Shown: positions 28,420-37,499, numbered from the stretch's first letter. The stretch: 64,000 nt of DNA from Enterococcus pallens ATCC BAA-351 (GCF_000407485.1 NZ_ASWD01000001.1:744001-808000), one strand, 5' to 3'. Numbers and translations are program-made. The notes: a model not told the origin generated them from the letters alone.

Positions 28420-29022
28420 CTATTCCTCTACTGCCATACGGGTTCCTTTATCCGCCAGCTCGTCTGCCAAATCATTAAACTTGTCACCGGAATGTCCTTT
28501 TACTTTTACAAAACGCACCTTCAAGTCTTTAGATACCTCATCAAATAAAGCAACATAAGCTTGCGAAATTGGTGCATTGGCTTTCCACTGTTTTTCCGCC
28601 CAGGAAGCGATACCTTGATAATCGTAGAAAATCGCTATTTCATCCACCTGATTTGCCTTTGCCCATTTCAATGCGGCGATGCAAGCAAACACTTCGCCAG
28701 CGATTTGATAGCTAGCGATAAAGGCAGGATCATTTCCGCCAAAAGAAAGCTTATCAATCACTTTATCGTCCTTCAAAATAACAACACCAGAGCCATATTG
28801 CTGCCGGGATTTATTGAATGATCCATCCACATAGGCCTGATATTCATCCGGATTCACCGTTTTTTTCTCAGCGTCCTTATCAACAAATTGCTGCGCCTCA
28901 TCTTTTGTAGGAAAGGATTTAAAAATCGCACCAGGAAAGCCTTTTACTTGCTTTTGTGCCTCATTCCAGGTCGTGTACACCCCTGGGTTTCGTCCAATTC
29001 TAATTGCATAAAATTTTGCCAC
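28420..29022 (-). CDS. rnhA: Ribonuclease HI with N-terminal viroplasmin (hybrid-binding) domain
   Basis: A 200-residue enzyme that cuts RNA in RNA-DNA hybrids. Residues 1-45 form the caulimovirus viroplasmin-type hybrid-binding domain (FYAIRIGRNPGVYTTWNEAQ). The catalytic domain carries the acidic residues in YVDGSFN, AGEVFACIAAL, YDYQGIASW and FNDLADELAD. A longer frame begins at 29070, but AGGAGGT lies 9 bases before the GTG at 29022, and homologues begin (M)AKFYA, so that start is chosen. Confidence 0.9.
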   Translation of the reverse strand: MAKFYAIRIGRNPGVYTTWNEAQKQVKGFPGAIFKSFPTKDEAQQFVDKDAEKKTVNPDEYQAYVDGSFNKSRQQYGSGVVILKDDKVIDKLSFGGNDPAFIASYQIAGEVFACIAALKWAKANQVDEIAIFYDYQGIASWAEKQWKANAPISQAYVALFDEVSKDLKVRFVKVKGHSGDKFNDLADELADKGTRMAVEE

Positions 29023-29215
29023 TTGTCTATTACCTCCTAAGAAACAATCAAAAAATTGCTTGCAGCTCATTATAACTTACTCGCCGCTTTTTTACAGTAC
29101 AAATTTAACAGGAGTGCGATTCAAAAAGCCGCAAAAAACACCTCACATGGACAGTCCTTACGAAAGCTCATTATCAGGAGGCCACTATTGCTTTTCTCCT
29201 CATTCTAAAAACCAC

Positions 29216-29470
29216 TCATCGATCACCAAATTTTTCAATCAATTCCTTCGCCATTTGTCGAACCTTACTCCTTAAACTCTGCGGCTCAATAACCTCAGCT
29301 TCACTGCCGAAGGAAAGAATGAAGCCGTACAACCAAGGCGTATCTGGAACCTCTGTTTTTAGAATATAACTTCCATCCTCCTGCGAAAACTGTGACTCAT
29401 GAAAATCTTCAGAAAAGCGGTGTGCACAATGATTGAACATTTCAAAACTAAAGGAACCCTCACAGAAGAA
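29216..29470 (-). pseudogene. C-terminal fragment of a WYL-domain (YafY-type) regulator
   Basis: The residues read SFSFEMFNHCAHRFSEDF, then an EDGSYIL strand and LYGFILSFGSEAEVIEPQSL, which is the WCX C-terminal extension of WYL-domain DeoR/YafY-type regulators. The DNA-binding and WYL domains are missing, and stops occur in frame upstream of about 29470. It stands head to head with another broken gene, so the locus is decaying. Confidence 0.6.
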
Positions 29471-29530
29471 CCTGGCTCAATTCTATTAGACTCTCTAACA
29501 GATAATTCCGCTGATGGCTGATTTTGAAAT

Positions 29531-29913
29531 ATGCCCTACGCAACAATGCTGCCTCCAGTATTAAAAGAGGCGCAATTATTTTGGGATCAGGTAATCCAGT
29601 TTGTTGAGCAAACGTGTGGTGCTGTACAGGGAGAATGGAAATTTTATACGAAAGTGGCTGGTTGGACGTATGGAATAAAATACAAAAAGCGAACGATATT
29701 TTACCTGTTCCCTAATGAGGCCCAGCTGCAAGCCACTTTTGTTTTCGGTGCAAAAGCCGTAGCGGCTGCTAAGCAGATTTTCCGACTGACGTGATCGAAA
29801 ATCTCAAATCTATAAAAGCTTATGTAGAAGGACAGTCCGTCGCTATCTTAGTGAAAAACACTGAGGACTTCGATGTTTTGAAAAAGCTCGTCATTCTTAA
29901 AGCAGATCATTAG
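29531..29913 (+). pseudogene. DUF3788-family gene with a frameshift
   Basis: The first frame (29531-29794) gives a protein containing GEWKFYTKVAGWTYGIKYKK and TIFYLFPNEAQ, typical of DUF3788. It runs out of frame near 29777. The missing tail continues in another frame as DFPTDVIENLKSIKAYVEGQ and ends at 29913 after VILKADH. One indel therefore splits an otherwise complete gene of about 127 codons. The family has no known function. Confidence 0.6.
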
Positions 29914-30011
29914 ATGCCCCAATCACTGGCAGTCCTTTCATTCGTACACTTGAAGCCCCTGCCCAAAGAGCTTGCAGCAGTCTCCCGCAGCAAGCTCCAT
30001 CTTCTCTATGT

Positions 30012-30362
30012 TTACTTATCTAAATGACTTTCTTTAGTTGCTCGTTCAATTTCAATCAGGCGAGTCAACCCCGATACGATACTTTCAGCGTCCACTTCAT
30101 CCTCTTGCTCAGACTTGTTGACCCACAGCGGAAGACTTGGAGACAGAAGGACGATTTCTTCTCCGTTGACTAGTCGAGCAATGGGCACCGTTCGCAGTTT
30201 AGGCGGCAGCTCCGAGTTCGGCCGCTTAGCAATAAATAATGAAGAAATAGAATGAAGGTCAGTTTGAGTAATTAGTTGTGAATAACCGTCTTCTTGTTTG
30301 TTTTTCAAGTATATCTGTTCTAAGCCTGCTAATATCCCTGCTTTTTCTTTTTCAAGATTCAT
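30012..30362 (-). CDS. Hypothetical cytoplasmic protein
   Basis: A 116-residue soluble protein with no signal or membrane segment. The middle is RTVPIARLVNGEEIVLLSPS and the C-terminal part is an amphipathic helix rich in Glu. I do not recognise it. A TTG three codons upstream is possible, but the ATG at 30362 has GGGGG 9 bases before it. No co-transcribed neighbour. Confidence 0.6.
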   Translation of the reverse strand: MNLEKEKAGILAGLEQIYLKNKQEDGYSQLITQTDLHSISSLFIAKRPNSELPPKLRTVPIARLVNGEEIVLLSPSLPLWVNKSEQEDEVDAESIVSGLTRLIEIERATKESHLDK

Positions 30363-30582
30363 TTTTATCAACCCCCAACGCTCTTATTCTACTTATAGTG
30401 TACCCTAGTAAAAGCCTGTTGTAATTAATTTTATGCAGCCTTAGCCAATCTTTTTTAGAACAAGCTAAGGTCATATCTATTTTAACCAAAGTTAACAATA
30501 AGAAAAATGAATACGTCCGCAGTAAATATTTTTGTGCTGACCATGAATACTCACTCGAATGTATTATGTTTCAAAATTTTCT

Positions 30583-30680
30583 TCCCATTATACCAGCAAT
30601 TGTTATATAATTTAGATGGGTTCTCTTAAAACAATATTCTTTTTTACTAGTCGGGAAAAGGCCTACCGACTAGTTTTTTT
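30583..30680 (+). ncRNA. Candidate small RNA A
   Basis: A promoter-like TATAAT (30606-30611) with TTCCCA 18 bases upstream is followed about 35 bases later by a strong terminator (ACTAGTCGG 30646-30654, CCGACTAGT 30666-30674, then seven T). No gene on this strand explains either signal. The transcript would be about 60 nucleotides. A 39-codon frame crosses the hairpin, but it has no ribosome binding site. See small RNA B at 33098 for a similar arrangement. Confidence 0.4.
30646..30680 (+). terminator. Strong terminator with no upstream gene
   Basis: A perfect 9-bp stem ACTAGTCGG/CCGACTAGT is followed by a run of T on the plus strand. The nearest plus-strand gene ends more than 700 bases away. 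Confidence 0.75.
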
Positions 30681-30716
30681 GTTCACTCCTTGTCTTTTGT
30701 CCTTAGCTGCAAAAGA

Positions 30717-30751
30717 AAACCATTCACTCAAATAGCGAATGGTCTCCATTC
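30717..30751 (-). terminator. Terminator of the small lipoprotein gene
   Basis: ACCATTC and GAATGGT form a hairpin around TCAAATAG, with A-rich sequence on the left for the minus strand. Confidence 0.6.
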
Positions 30752-30778
30752 TCTTGCTTTTTCAGCAACTGGTATTAC

Positions 30779-31171
30779 CTACTTCTTAAGCTCAATCGAC
30801 ACACTTGCCTCACTGCCTTTTTCAAAATATTCTCCAGTAATTAATTTCTCACTTTCAACCTGAACATTTTTCATAATGCCGCTTTTAATAGGAGCAATAT
30901 CCTGCATAAATTGAAACTCAATCTCAGTCTGACGTTCATTCACCTCATACGTCACCTGACCTTTGCCATGCTCATCCAAAAACTCCGCGATCCCATTCCC
31001 GGCAAACGTTAGTTCCACCAATCCTTGCTCACTCACTAATTGCCACTTAGCCGAATCCTCAGTTAAGATCTCACGAATATCCGGTTGATCCTCCTTACAA
31101 GCACCTAACAAGACAATACTAGCTGCAAGTATTATTACCATTAAAAACTTTCCCAACCTAAACTTTTTCAT
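30779..31171 (-). CDS. Small lipoprotein of unknown function
   Basis: A 130-residue lipoprotein: a signal peptide with lipobox LGAC (cysteine at residue 25), then a beta-rich domain of about 100 residues (WQLVSEQGLVELTFAGNG, then GKGQVTYEVNERQTEIEFQF). The pattern resembles small DUF-type lipoproteins with lipocalin-like or OB-like barrels, but I cannot name a family. It is flanked by its own terminator. Confidence 0.65.
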   Translation of the reverse strand: MKKFRLGKFLMVIILAASIVLLGACKEDQPDIREILTEDSAKWQLVSEQGLVELTFAGNGIAEFLDEHGKGQVTYEVNERQTEIEFQFMQDIAPIKSGIMKNVQVESEKLITGEYFEKGSEASVSIELKK

Positions 31172-31294
31172 AATGCTGCACCCTCCCCGTCTATTAATAA
31201 ATCCCTTATAACTCCTTTTCTTCTATTATATAGTAACCTGATGGAAAGTGTTACCTGTGAAAAAATGAAACATTCGATAATACCTAAATAACGA

Positions 31295-31341
31295 AAAAAA
31301 GAGCTTCTAAGTCTACTATCTCCTTACTTAGAAACTCTTTC
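31295..31341 (-). terminator. Terminator of the repeat-protein gene
   Basis: AAGAGCTTCTAAGT pairs with ACTTAGAAACTCTT around a loop of about 12 bases. The A-run at 31294-31300 is a U-run for the minus strand. Confidence 0.75.
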
Positions 31342-31358
31342 GCTTTTCTTACCGGCTG

Positions 31359-32630
31359 CTACTTATCCATAGATTTCCGTTTCGACTCTTTACTTAGCCA
31401 ACTTCTAAATGATTCGTGCGCTTGAAGCTGTTTAGGTATCAAATCGGCGCTTTGCAAAAATTCATTCCAGGTTCCAAATCGCTTCGTCGCAAGTTTGCCA
31501 TGTTCAAAATCTTTCTTCCGGGGATTCCGATCCAATTCTGCAGCTTGTTTTCTCACCAACTTGATAAGTTCTTTATTGCTTAACGAATTTTCCTGTTCCC
31601 GGTTTGGCACCTCAAGACCGGCACTTTCTAAAAATTGAGTCCAACTCCCGAATCTACTCGCTGCGAGCGTACCATATTTAAACTCTCTCTGAAATGGAGT
31701 GTAGCCCAATTCTGATGCCTTCTCTTTCACCAATTCTATTAAATGCTCACTAGAAATCAAATTTTTCGTTTGTGCTTGTGAACCTGCTATTTCCAAGAAT
31801 TTTTTCCAAGTACCAAATCTTTTTAAAACAAGTGAACCATGTTCAAACTGTTTTAGCGTTGGCTCTTTGCCTAATTCTGACGTTTGTTTTCGCATCAAGG
31901 CAATCAATTCTTCAGTGCTTGGTTCTTTATTCAAGCCGGCACTTTGCAAAAACTTCTTCCATGAACTGTATCTCGACACCGCAATACTCCCATGACTAAA
32001 CTCATTCATCTTTGGTGTCCGTCCCAATTTTGCTGCTCTTTTTTTCACTAATTCAATCAGCTCTTCGTTCGTTAATGACGTCTTTTTGACTTTGTTTTTT
32101 TTAGTCAACTCGGCCTTTTCTAAAAACTTGCTCCAGGTCCCAAACCGTTTCGCCGCAAGCCGATAATAGTTAAATTCTTTCCTCGTAGGTTTATGACCTA
32201 GTTCTCCTGCTCTTTTCTGTACCAATTCCAATAACTCTTCATTACTGATTGGCTCCTTCCTTGCTTGGAATTGCTCCGAATCTAAGCCAGCGTGCTCCAA
32301 AAAATTAGTCCAACTGCCATAAGTGCTTTTAGCTGAATGACTATATTCAAACTCATCCTCTTGGGGAATTCGGCCTAATTCCGCCGCCAGCTCTTGAATG
32401 AGTTCAATCAGCTCTTCCCAAGATATTTGTTTTGTACTCCCCTTGCGTTCTGCCGGCTTAAGCCCTGCAGCTAATAAAAATTTGGTCCAGGTTCCAAACC
32501 TTCCGCTTATTAATGTTTTATACTTGAACTCTCTCAATAAAGGTGTTCTACCTAATTCAGTTGCTTGTTTTTGAACAAATTCTATTAATTCTTCATTACT
32601 TGGTTTCTTTTTTTGACCCATTTTACTCAT
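31359..32630 (-). CDS. Protein composed of seven homing-endonuclease-associated repeats
   Basis: A 423-residue protein made almost entirely of seven repeats of 46-58 residues. Each has an EELIELVxKxAxELGRTP helix, a short xxEFxxGxLAxxR turn, and an RFGTWxKFLxxAGL helix. This is the pattern of the HNH/homing-endonuclease-associated repeat (Pfam HNH_repeat), which normally flanks a nuclease domain and is thought to bind DNA. Here no HNH, GIY-YIG or other nuclease motif is present. The protein ends with a basic tail SKESKRKSMDK. The repeats are unlike enough to be old rather than recent duplications. GGGAGATT precedes the ATG. Function unknown; a sequence-reading DNA-binding array is possible. 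Confidence 0.8.
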   Translation of the reverse strand: MSKMGQKKKPSNEELIEFVQKQATELGRTPLLREFKYKTLISGRFGTWTKFLLAAGLKPAERKGSTKQISWEELIELIQELAAELGRIPQEDEFEYSHSAKSTYGSWTNFLEHAGLDSEQFQARKEPISNEELLELVQKRAGELGHKPTRKEFNYYRLAAKRFGTWSKFLEKAELTKKNKVKKTSLTNEELIELVKKRAAKLGRTPKMNEFSHGSIAVSRYSSWKKFLQSAGLNKEPSTEELIALMRKQTSELGKEPTLKQFEHGSLVLKRFGTWKKFLEIAGSQAQTKNLISSEHLIELVKEKASELGYTPFQREFKYGTLAASRFGSWTQFLESAGLEVPNREQENSLSNKELIKLVRKQAAELDRNPRKKDFEHGKLATKRFGTWNEFLQSADLIPKQLQAHESFRSWLSKESKRKSMDK

Positions 32631-32936
32631 TTATTTAATCTCCCTACTACATTATGAATTGTGGTTGACTTGCCATATAACTAGCAATTGTCATTTTTCT
32701 TTTTTTAGTTGTTTTTTTCTTAGTACTTACTTTTTTTGACAAAGCTGTGTCGCTTAGTCGTGAAAAAAACTAGTTAGTTTACACTAAACGTTGCTTTCCT
32801 TTTGTGTAAAACCTTTGCTTATAACTGTCTTTTTCATACATTAGTGCTTATCGAAGAAATATAACAATATACTCCCAATTATACTTGATCAACTTCTGAG
32901 AGGAAACAGTAAAATACATTACAATTTATTTTCAAC

Positions 32937-32966
32937 AAAAAAAAAAGACCTTTCATATGAAAAGTC
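32937..32966 (-). terminator. Distal terminator of the mgtA operon
   Basis: GACCTTTCATATGAAAAGTC is a near-perfect dyad preceded by a run of A that is a U-run on the minus strand. It lies about 224 bases after the mgtA stop, leaving a long 3' untranslated region. Confidence 0.65.
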
Positions 32967-33097
32967 ATCCTCAAATCTTGAATATAATAGTAGAAAAATC
33001 GTTTTGAAGGGCTGAATAAGCAGTTTGCTCTAAACTTGTTTAGTAAAGCACATTGTTTGTATTGTAAGTTCATAGAAGGTTCATATATCTTTGCTAT

Positions 33098-33176
33098 TAT
33101 AATGGCACCAACAAACAACCCTAACACTTTTCATTTTTACTCCTTGCTAGCCGGCAACCCACCGGCTAGCTTTTTT
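33098..33176 (+). ncRNA. Candidate small RNA B, antisense to the mgtA 3' UTR
   Basis: TATAAT (33098-33103) is followed 43 bases later by GCTAGCCGG (33146-33154), CCGGCTAGC (33162-33170) and six T. The signals belong to the plus strand, where there is no gene, and the transcript would lie opposite the long 3' untranslated region of mgtA. No convincing -35 was found. The layout is close to that of candidate A. Confidence 0.4.
33146..33176 (+). terminator. Strong plus-strand terminator next to the mgtA end
   Basis: A perfect 9-bp stem with a 7-base loop and a T-run on the plus strand. The minus-strand side has no U-run, so it is not the mgtA terminator. Confidence 0.75.
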
Positions 33177-33189
33177 ATTCAGCCATTGT

Positions 33190-35928
33190 TTACAGAAGTT
33201 CTTGATAACGCTGAATATAGAATCGTTTTACAAGTGTTACTAATGACAGATAAGCGATAATCGTCGCGATCAGCCACAACCAATAGCTGGAGGGCAGAAC
33301 CGCCATTCCTAAGTTTTGACCAAAGGCAGTGAAAGGCAGTACACTTCCTACTAAGATGCCCAGAGAAGTAATTGCTGTCATGATAAAAGAGCCACGGCTT
33401 TGGATAAACGGAATTTTCGGTGTACGCAACGCATGTAGAACCAATGTTTGTGACCATAAGGATTCTACAAACCAGCCAGCATGGAAAATCGCAATAAACA
33501 TGACTTGCTGTTCTGGCGTTAATGTATGGAAGCTGCCTCCTACAACTGCTGGGCAGATAACGAAATACATCAAAAGATACGTCGTGATATCAAATACCGA
33601 ACTAGTTGGCCCTAACCAAATCATGAATTTTCCGATTCCAGAAGCTTCCCATTTTTTCGGCTCGTCAAGGTATTCTCTGTCCATGTGGTCCCATGGAAGA
33701 GATACACAAGAAATATCATAGATTAAATTAAGAAATAAGATTTGAATTGGCAGCATAGGTAAAAACGGCAGAAACGTACTAGCAACTAACACGGAAAACA
33801 TGTTGCCAAAATTGGAGCTTGCCGTTGCCTTAATGTACTTCATAATATTGCCAAAGGTTTCCCGGCCAGAAATAATCCCTCGTTCCAAGATCATTAAATC
33901 CTTTTCCAGCAAAATCACATCGGCAGATTCCTTAGCAATGTCGACTGCCGTATCCACAGAAATCCCCACATCTGCGGCCTTCATGGCTGGCGCATCATTA
34001 ATTCCATCTCCTAAAAAGCCAACCGCATGTCCATTTTCTCTTAAAGCATGGGTAATCTGCTGCTTTTGCTGAGGATTCAGCTTTACAAAAACATTGTATT
34101 CCTCAACTACATGACTCAATTCTTTATCGCTAAGATTGATCAGCTCTTCACCATTGATTAAGGTTTCTGCCCCTAAACCAACTTGCTTACAGACTGATTG
34201 CGTAACCAGCGCATTATCACCCGTCAAAACCTTTACACCAACACCATGCTTCTTCAATGTTTCTAACGCTTGCTTAGTAGTTTCTTTTGGTGGATCTAAA
34301 AAGGCTAAGTAGCCAATTAAGACCATTTCAGCTTCATCTGACACTGAAAACTCTCCCACTACACTGGGATTAGTTTTTTGAGCCACACCAATTACTCGCA
34401 GCCCGTCTTCATTCAGTTCATTTACTTTGTTCAATATCCCCTGTTTCACTTCATCAGTCAATGCTATAACCTGACCCTTAAAGTCTACAAAGCTGGAAAT
34501 AGTCAACATTTCTTCAATGGCGCCTTTCGTGATCATTTGCGTTTTTCCTAAAGCATCTTCTACGACTACACTCATCCGTCTGCGTTCAAAATCAAAAGGT
34601 ATCTCATCGACCTTTTGATACTTGATAGTTTCAGTATTCAATTCTGTATTCGCTGCTTCAATGATTGCAACATCTAATAGATTCTTTAATCCTGTTTGAT
34701 AATAACTATTTAAATAGGCGTGGCGCAGAACTCTTGGGTCCTCTTCACCTGACAAATCTAAATGGTATTCCAAAATAATTTTATCCTGCGTCAATGTCCC
34801 CGTCTTATCGGTACAAAGAATGTCAATCGCGCCAAAATTTTGAATAGAATTCAGATTTTTAATCACGGTGCCTTTTTTAGCCATACTTGAAGCACCCTTG
34901 ACTAAGTTCGTCGTCACGATCATTGGCAGCATTTCTGGAGTCAAGCCTACCGCTACTGATAAGCCAAATAGCAAAGCTTCCATCCAATTTCCCTTAGTAA
35001 ATCCATTGATCACAATCACTGTGGGAGCCATCAACGCCATAAATTTTATAAAGACATACGAGGTTTTCTTAATGCCCAGCTCAAAGTTTGTTTTAATCGG
35101 TTTTGTCGACAAGGATTTTGCTACATCGCCAAATAAGGTATTATTCCCAGTGGCAATCACGATGCCTTCTGCACTGCCACTAATTACATTGCTTCCCATA
35201 AAAGCCAAATTTTCATAACTGGTTTCAGAATCATGGGTTGTGATGGTTCCACCAGCCACTTTTTCGACGGGATAGCTTTCACCTGTTAACGCCGATTGAG
35301 AAATAAATAAATCTTTGGTGGTTATCAAGCGCATATCGGCAGGGATCATATCACCGGCAGATAGCTTAACAATATCCCCACAAACAATTTCCTCCATTGG
35401 AATTTCATTGTACTTGTTTTTTCTCTTGACCGACGCTGTTACTTTGACCAGCGACTTTAATTTTTCGGCTGCTTTATTTGATCGAACAGATTGAATCAGC
35501 GTCATGGTTCCGCTGATGATGACCATTACGAAAATGATGCCACATCCGAAAAAATCCCGGTCTTCTGGCGATGCCATCCATACATCCGTAATAAATGAAG
35601 CAATCCCCAATCCAATAAGTACGAGAGTAAACGGCGTAATATATGCTTTAATTACCTCAACAGTTAAAGATGTTTTCTTTCCGTAAGAGATGGCATTGTC
35701 GCCAAACTCCTCTCTGGAAGCAATCGCTTGTCCTTCTGTCAGACCTCTTCTTGAGGAATGAAATGTCTCTAACACACTATCAATTGTCTTTTTAGCCATT
35801 AAGCTATAGTTTACTTTTCCAGCTGCTTGCTTTCTTTTTTCCACGTGTTTCGCCTTCTTCCCAAAAAAGATATACCACAAACCAATTCCTACATATAAAT
35901 ATAGAATGATTTCTGCTAATGTTTTCAT
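33190..35928 (-). CDS. mgtA: Magnesium-importing P-type ATPase
   Basis: A 912-residue P3B-type ATPase that imports Mg2+ across the cell membrane. The phosphorylated aspartate is Asp374 in [14 protein letters not shown] in the actuator domain ([12 protein letters not shown]), the hinge [18 protein letters not shown] and about ten membrane segments are present. Length is close to the usual 900. A TAAGGAGG site lies before the ATG. It is the third gene after an M-box riboswitch, 116 bases beyond the acetyltransferase, so its expression should rise when Mg2+ is low. Confidence 0.93.
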   Translation of the reverse strand: MKTLAEIILYLYVGIGLWYIFFGKKAKHVEKRKQAAGKVNYSLMAKKTIDSVLETFHSSRRGLTEGQAIASREEFGDNAISYGKKTSLTVEVIKAYITPFTLVLIGLGIASFITDVWMASPEDRDFFGCGIIFVMVIISGTMTLIQSVRSNKAAEKLKSLVKVTASVKRKNKYNEIPMEEIVCGDIVKLSAGDMIPADMRLITTKDLFISQSALTGESYPVEKVAGGTITTHDSETSYENLAFMGSNVISGSAEGIVIATGNNTLFGDVAKSLSTKPIKTNFELGIKKTSYVFIKFMALMAPTVIVINGFTKGNWMEALLFGLSVAVGLTPEMLPMIVTTNLVKGASSMAKKGTVIKNLNSIQNFGAIDILCTDKTGTLTQDKIILEYHLDLSGEEDPRVLRHAYLNSYYQTGLKNLLDVAIIEAANTELNTETIKYQKVDEIPFDFERRRMSVVVEDALGKTQMITKGAIEEMLTISSFVDFKGQVIALTDEVKQGILNKVNELNEDGLRVIGVAQKTNPSVVGEFSVSDEAEMVLIGYLAFLDPPKETTKQALETLKKHGVGVKVLTGDNALVTQSVCKQVGLGAETLINGEELINLSDKELSHVVEEYNVFVKLNPQQKQQITHALRENGHAVGFLGDGINDAPAMKAADVGISVDTAVDIAKESADVILLEKDLMILERGIISGRETFGNIMKYIKATASSNFGNMFSVLVASTFLPFLPMLPIQILFLNLIYDISCVSLPWDHMDREYLDEPKKWEASGIGKFMIWLGPTSSVFDITTYLLMYFVICPAVVGGSFHTLTPEQQVMFIAIFHAGWFVESLWSQTLVLHALRTPKIPFIQSRGSFIMTAITSLGILVGSVLPFTAFGQNLGMAVLPSSYWLWLIATIIAYLSLVTLVKRFYIQRYQELL

Positions 35929-36044
35929 GTTTCCTCCTTAATGGGCCTAGCGAAGGAAAAAGGCGCTAAAAACAAATAGACAATAATAACTCGCTATTTA
36001 TTTTAGGGTCTTCTCCTTGCTTACCCGATTGAATCGAACTACTG

Positions 36045-36515
36045 TCATCCATTTGTTTTCATCTCCTTTTTCTTTACTTTTAGGGTTCCTTGAATATTCT
36101 TTTTGAATACTTTTAAGACCAGCTTCTTTTCACGATAGGGTTCAAATAGATCCTCATACCCCAGCTTTTCATAAAATCCCCACGCTTGTTGGCGACCGGT
36201 TAGAAAGATTGTTGCGTAGCCCAAGGTTCTTGCTACCTGTTCTGCATAAATAATTAGTTTTTTTCCTAACCCTTCACTCTGGCAGCTGGGAGCAATAGCT
36301 ACCTGTTTTATTTGGATACATTCTTTTGAACAAGGATGCAAAAGAAGCGTTCCGATAATTCGTTCCTCTCGTTTAATCACCAAATGAATATCTTCTTTTT
36401 CTTCGACTGGAAATTTTGTGATGAGCGGTTTTCCAGCGCTTTTTGTTAATACTTGGTTTCGTAAATTAATGGTTTCTCGATAAATGGGACTCCCCCATTT
36501 GATTAATGTGAACAC
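36045..36515 (-). CDS. GNAT-family acetyltransferase in the magnesium operon
   Basis: A GNAT-fold protein of about 156 residues. The acetyl-CoA loop is QSEGLGKKLIIYAEQ, followed by LGYATIFLTGRQQAWGFYEKLGYE; the tail is very basic (VKKKEMKTNG). It sits 4 bases after the mgtC-like gene. The start is unclear: AAGGAGG is 7 bases from an ATG at 36526 that is out of frame and stops after seven codons, while the only in-frame start is a GTG at 36515, 18 bases from the site. One extra A in the AAAA run would restore a normal start reading MVKTVFTLIK. This may be a sequencing slip or a true one-base deletion. Confidence 0.75.
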   Translation of the reverse strand: MFTLIKWGSPIYRETINLRNQVLTKSAGKPLITKFPVEEKEDIHLVIKREERIIGTLLLHPCSKECIQIKQVAIAPSCQSEGLGKKLIIYAEQVARTLGYATIFLTGRQQAWGFYEKLGYEDLFEPYREKKLVLKVFKKNIQGTLKVKKKEMKTNG

Positions 36516-36519
36516 TGTT

Positions 36520-37200
36520 TTACCATGATATTTCCTCCTTTGACAGTTGATGAATTTCTAAAACATCTTTGTTTTTTGACAAGTTGGCAATGATCTCCTG
36601 CATAGCTAACTCAATAGTAGCTGTCGGTTCAATCTCCACTTGAAGCTGGGTGATATCATCGGCTAGATCTTGACATTGGAAATGACAAAAGGATAGGTAG
36701 TAACGATCCAACTGAGTGATAATTTCTGTTCGAAGAATCATTTCCGCAGAATTCCTACCGGTCACAATCAAAAAACAGTTCTCCCTTGCTGTTTGATTTG
36801 GTCGATACTCCTCTGCAAATTGATCAAAGCTTTGAGACACAAATCGGATGACAATATTAACCAGAACGATCATCACCGCTGCTAAAAATCCTTCTTTTAC
36901 AAAGGAAGCCCCAATCATTGCGCCGACTGCCGCTGTACACCACAAAGTAGCTGCTGTGTTTAAACCAGTCACACTAAACCCATCTCGTAAAATGATTCCA
37001 CCCGCCAAAAAGCCAATACCGCTAACGACTTGAGCTGCGATCCGAGATGGGCTGCTATCTGATACCATCATCGTTGACAATGAAACAAAAATCGTTGCAC
37101 CGATTGAAACAAGAACCATGGTCCTTACGCCCGCCAGCTTCTTTCGCCATTGACGTTCCAGTCCAATCAAACTTCCCGCTAACAAACTCATCAATAACAT
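36520..37200 (-). CDS. mgtC: MgtC/SapB-family membrane protein
   Basis: About 226 residues. The hydrophobic N-terminal half carries the family signature LAGSLIGLERQWRKKLAGVR and GIGFLAGGIIL, with about five membrane helices. The C-terminal cytoplasmic part is ACT-like (CFLIVTGRNSAEM, then TQLQVEIEPT). MgtC proteins act in adaptation to low Mg2+. The start is ambiguous. A perfect AAAGGAGG lies 6 bases before an ATG at 37214 that is out of frame and stops after MSFCSCY. Its TGA overlaps an in-frame ATG at 37191, and another in-frame ATG is at 37200. One extra T in the TTTTT run would fuse the two frames as MSFLFMLLMSLL. Confidence 0.85.
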   Translation of the reverse strand: MLLMSLLAGSLIGLERQWRKKLAGVRTMVLVSIGATIFVSLSTMMVSDSSPSRIAAQVVSGIGFLAGGIILRDGFSVTGLNTAATLWCTAAVGAMIGASFVKEGFLAAVMIVLVNIVIRFVSQSFDQFAEEYRPNQTARENCFLIVTGRNSAEMILRTEIITQLDRYYLSFCHFQCQDLADDITQLQVEIEPTATIELAMQEIIANLSKNKDVLEIHQLSKEEISW

Positions 37201-37250
37201 GAACAAAAAGACATGGCCTTCCTCCTTTCGCGTGATTGAAAACAAACATG

Positions 37251-37293
37251 AAAAAGGCGGCTTTCCGTGAAAAAAACTCCACGAAAAGCCGCC
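37251..37293 (-). terminator. Riboswitch-controlled terminator (attenuator)
   Basis: GGCGGCTTTCCGTG (37256-37269) pairs with CACGAAAAGCCGCC (37280-37293), and the A-run at 37251-37255 forms the U-run. It lies between the M-box and mgtC, so high Mg2+ should stop transcription here. Confidence 0.85.
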
Positions 37294-37345
37294 GTATATA
37301 TAATCATAAGCATGACAAAAAGACGTTGATCTAATCGTTGAGTTT

Positions 37346-37482
37346 TGACACTATGCAACGTAAAGATAAACATCTTAGCTACCTTAAGAAAAGCCTTGTA
37401 TTCGACAGTTCCTGTTCTACCCATTGGCGTCTCTCGACATTTTTGGGCAGTAGCCTATGTTTGCATAGGAGCCTCACCTAAC
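37346..37482 (-). promoter_or_regulatory. M-box (ykoK leader) magnesium riboswitch
   Basis: On the minus strand the conserved blocks appear in order: GTTAGGTGAGGCTCC, the CATAGGCTACTGCCC arm, GTCGAGAGACGCCAATGGGT, then AACAGG, AAGGCTTTTCTTAAGGTAGC and the closing GTGTCA. These match the M-box consensus closely. Mg2+ binding compacts the RNA and favours the downstream terminator, so the mgtC-acetyltransferase-mgtA operon is expressed when Mg2+ is scarce. Confidence 0.95.
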
Positions 37483-37499
37483 AAATCATATTTTATTTT

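Larger units (their letters stand above)
32631..33189. other. Gene-free stretch with two opposing transcription stops
   Basis: It holds the upstream region of the repeat-protein gene, the mgtA terminator (32937-32966) and small-RNA candidate B (33098-33176). No coding frame is supported. Confidence 0.5.

Noticed and set aside
30617-30733. 39-codon open frame starting ATGGGTTCTCTT across small RNA A
   Set aside because: No ribosome binding site and it runs straight through a strong terminator hairpin, so it is probably a chance frame.
33036-33260. 74-codon plus-strand frame at the mgtA end
   Set aside because: It crosses a terminator and then overlaps mgtA codons; no ribosome binding site or family resemblance.
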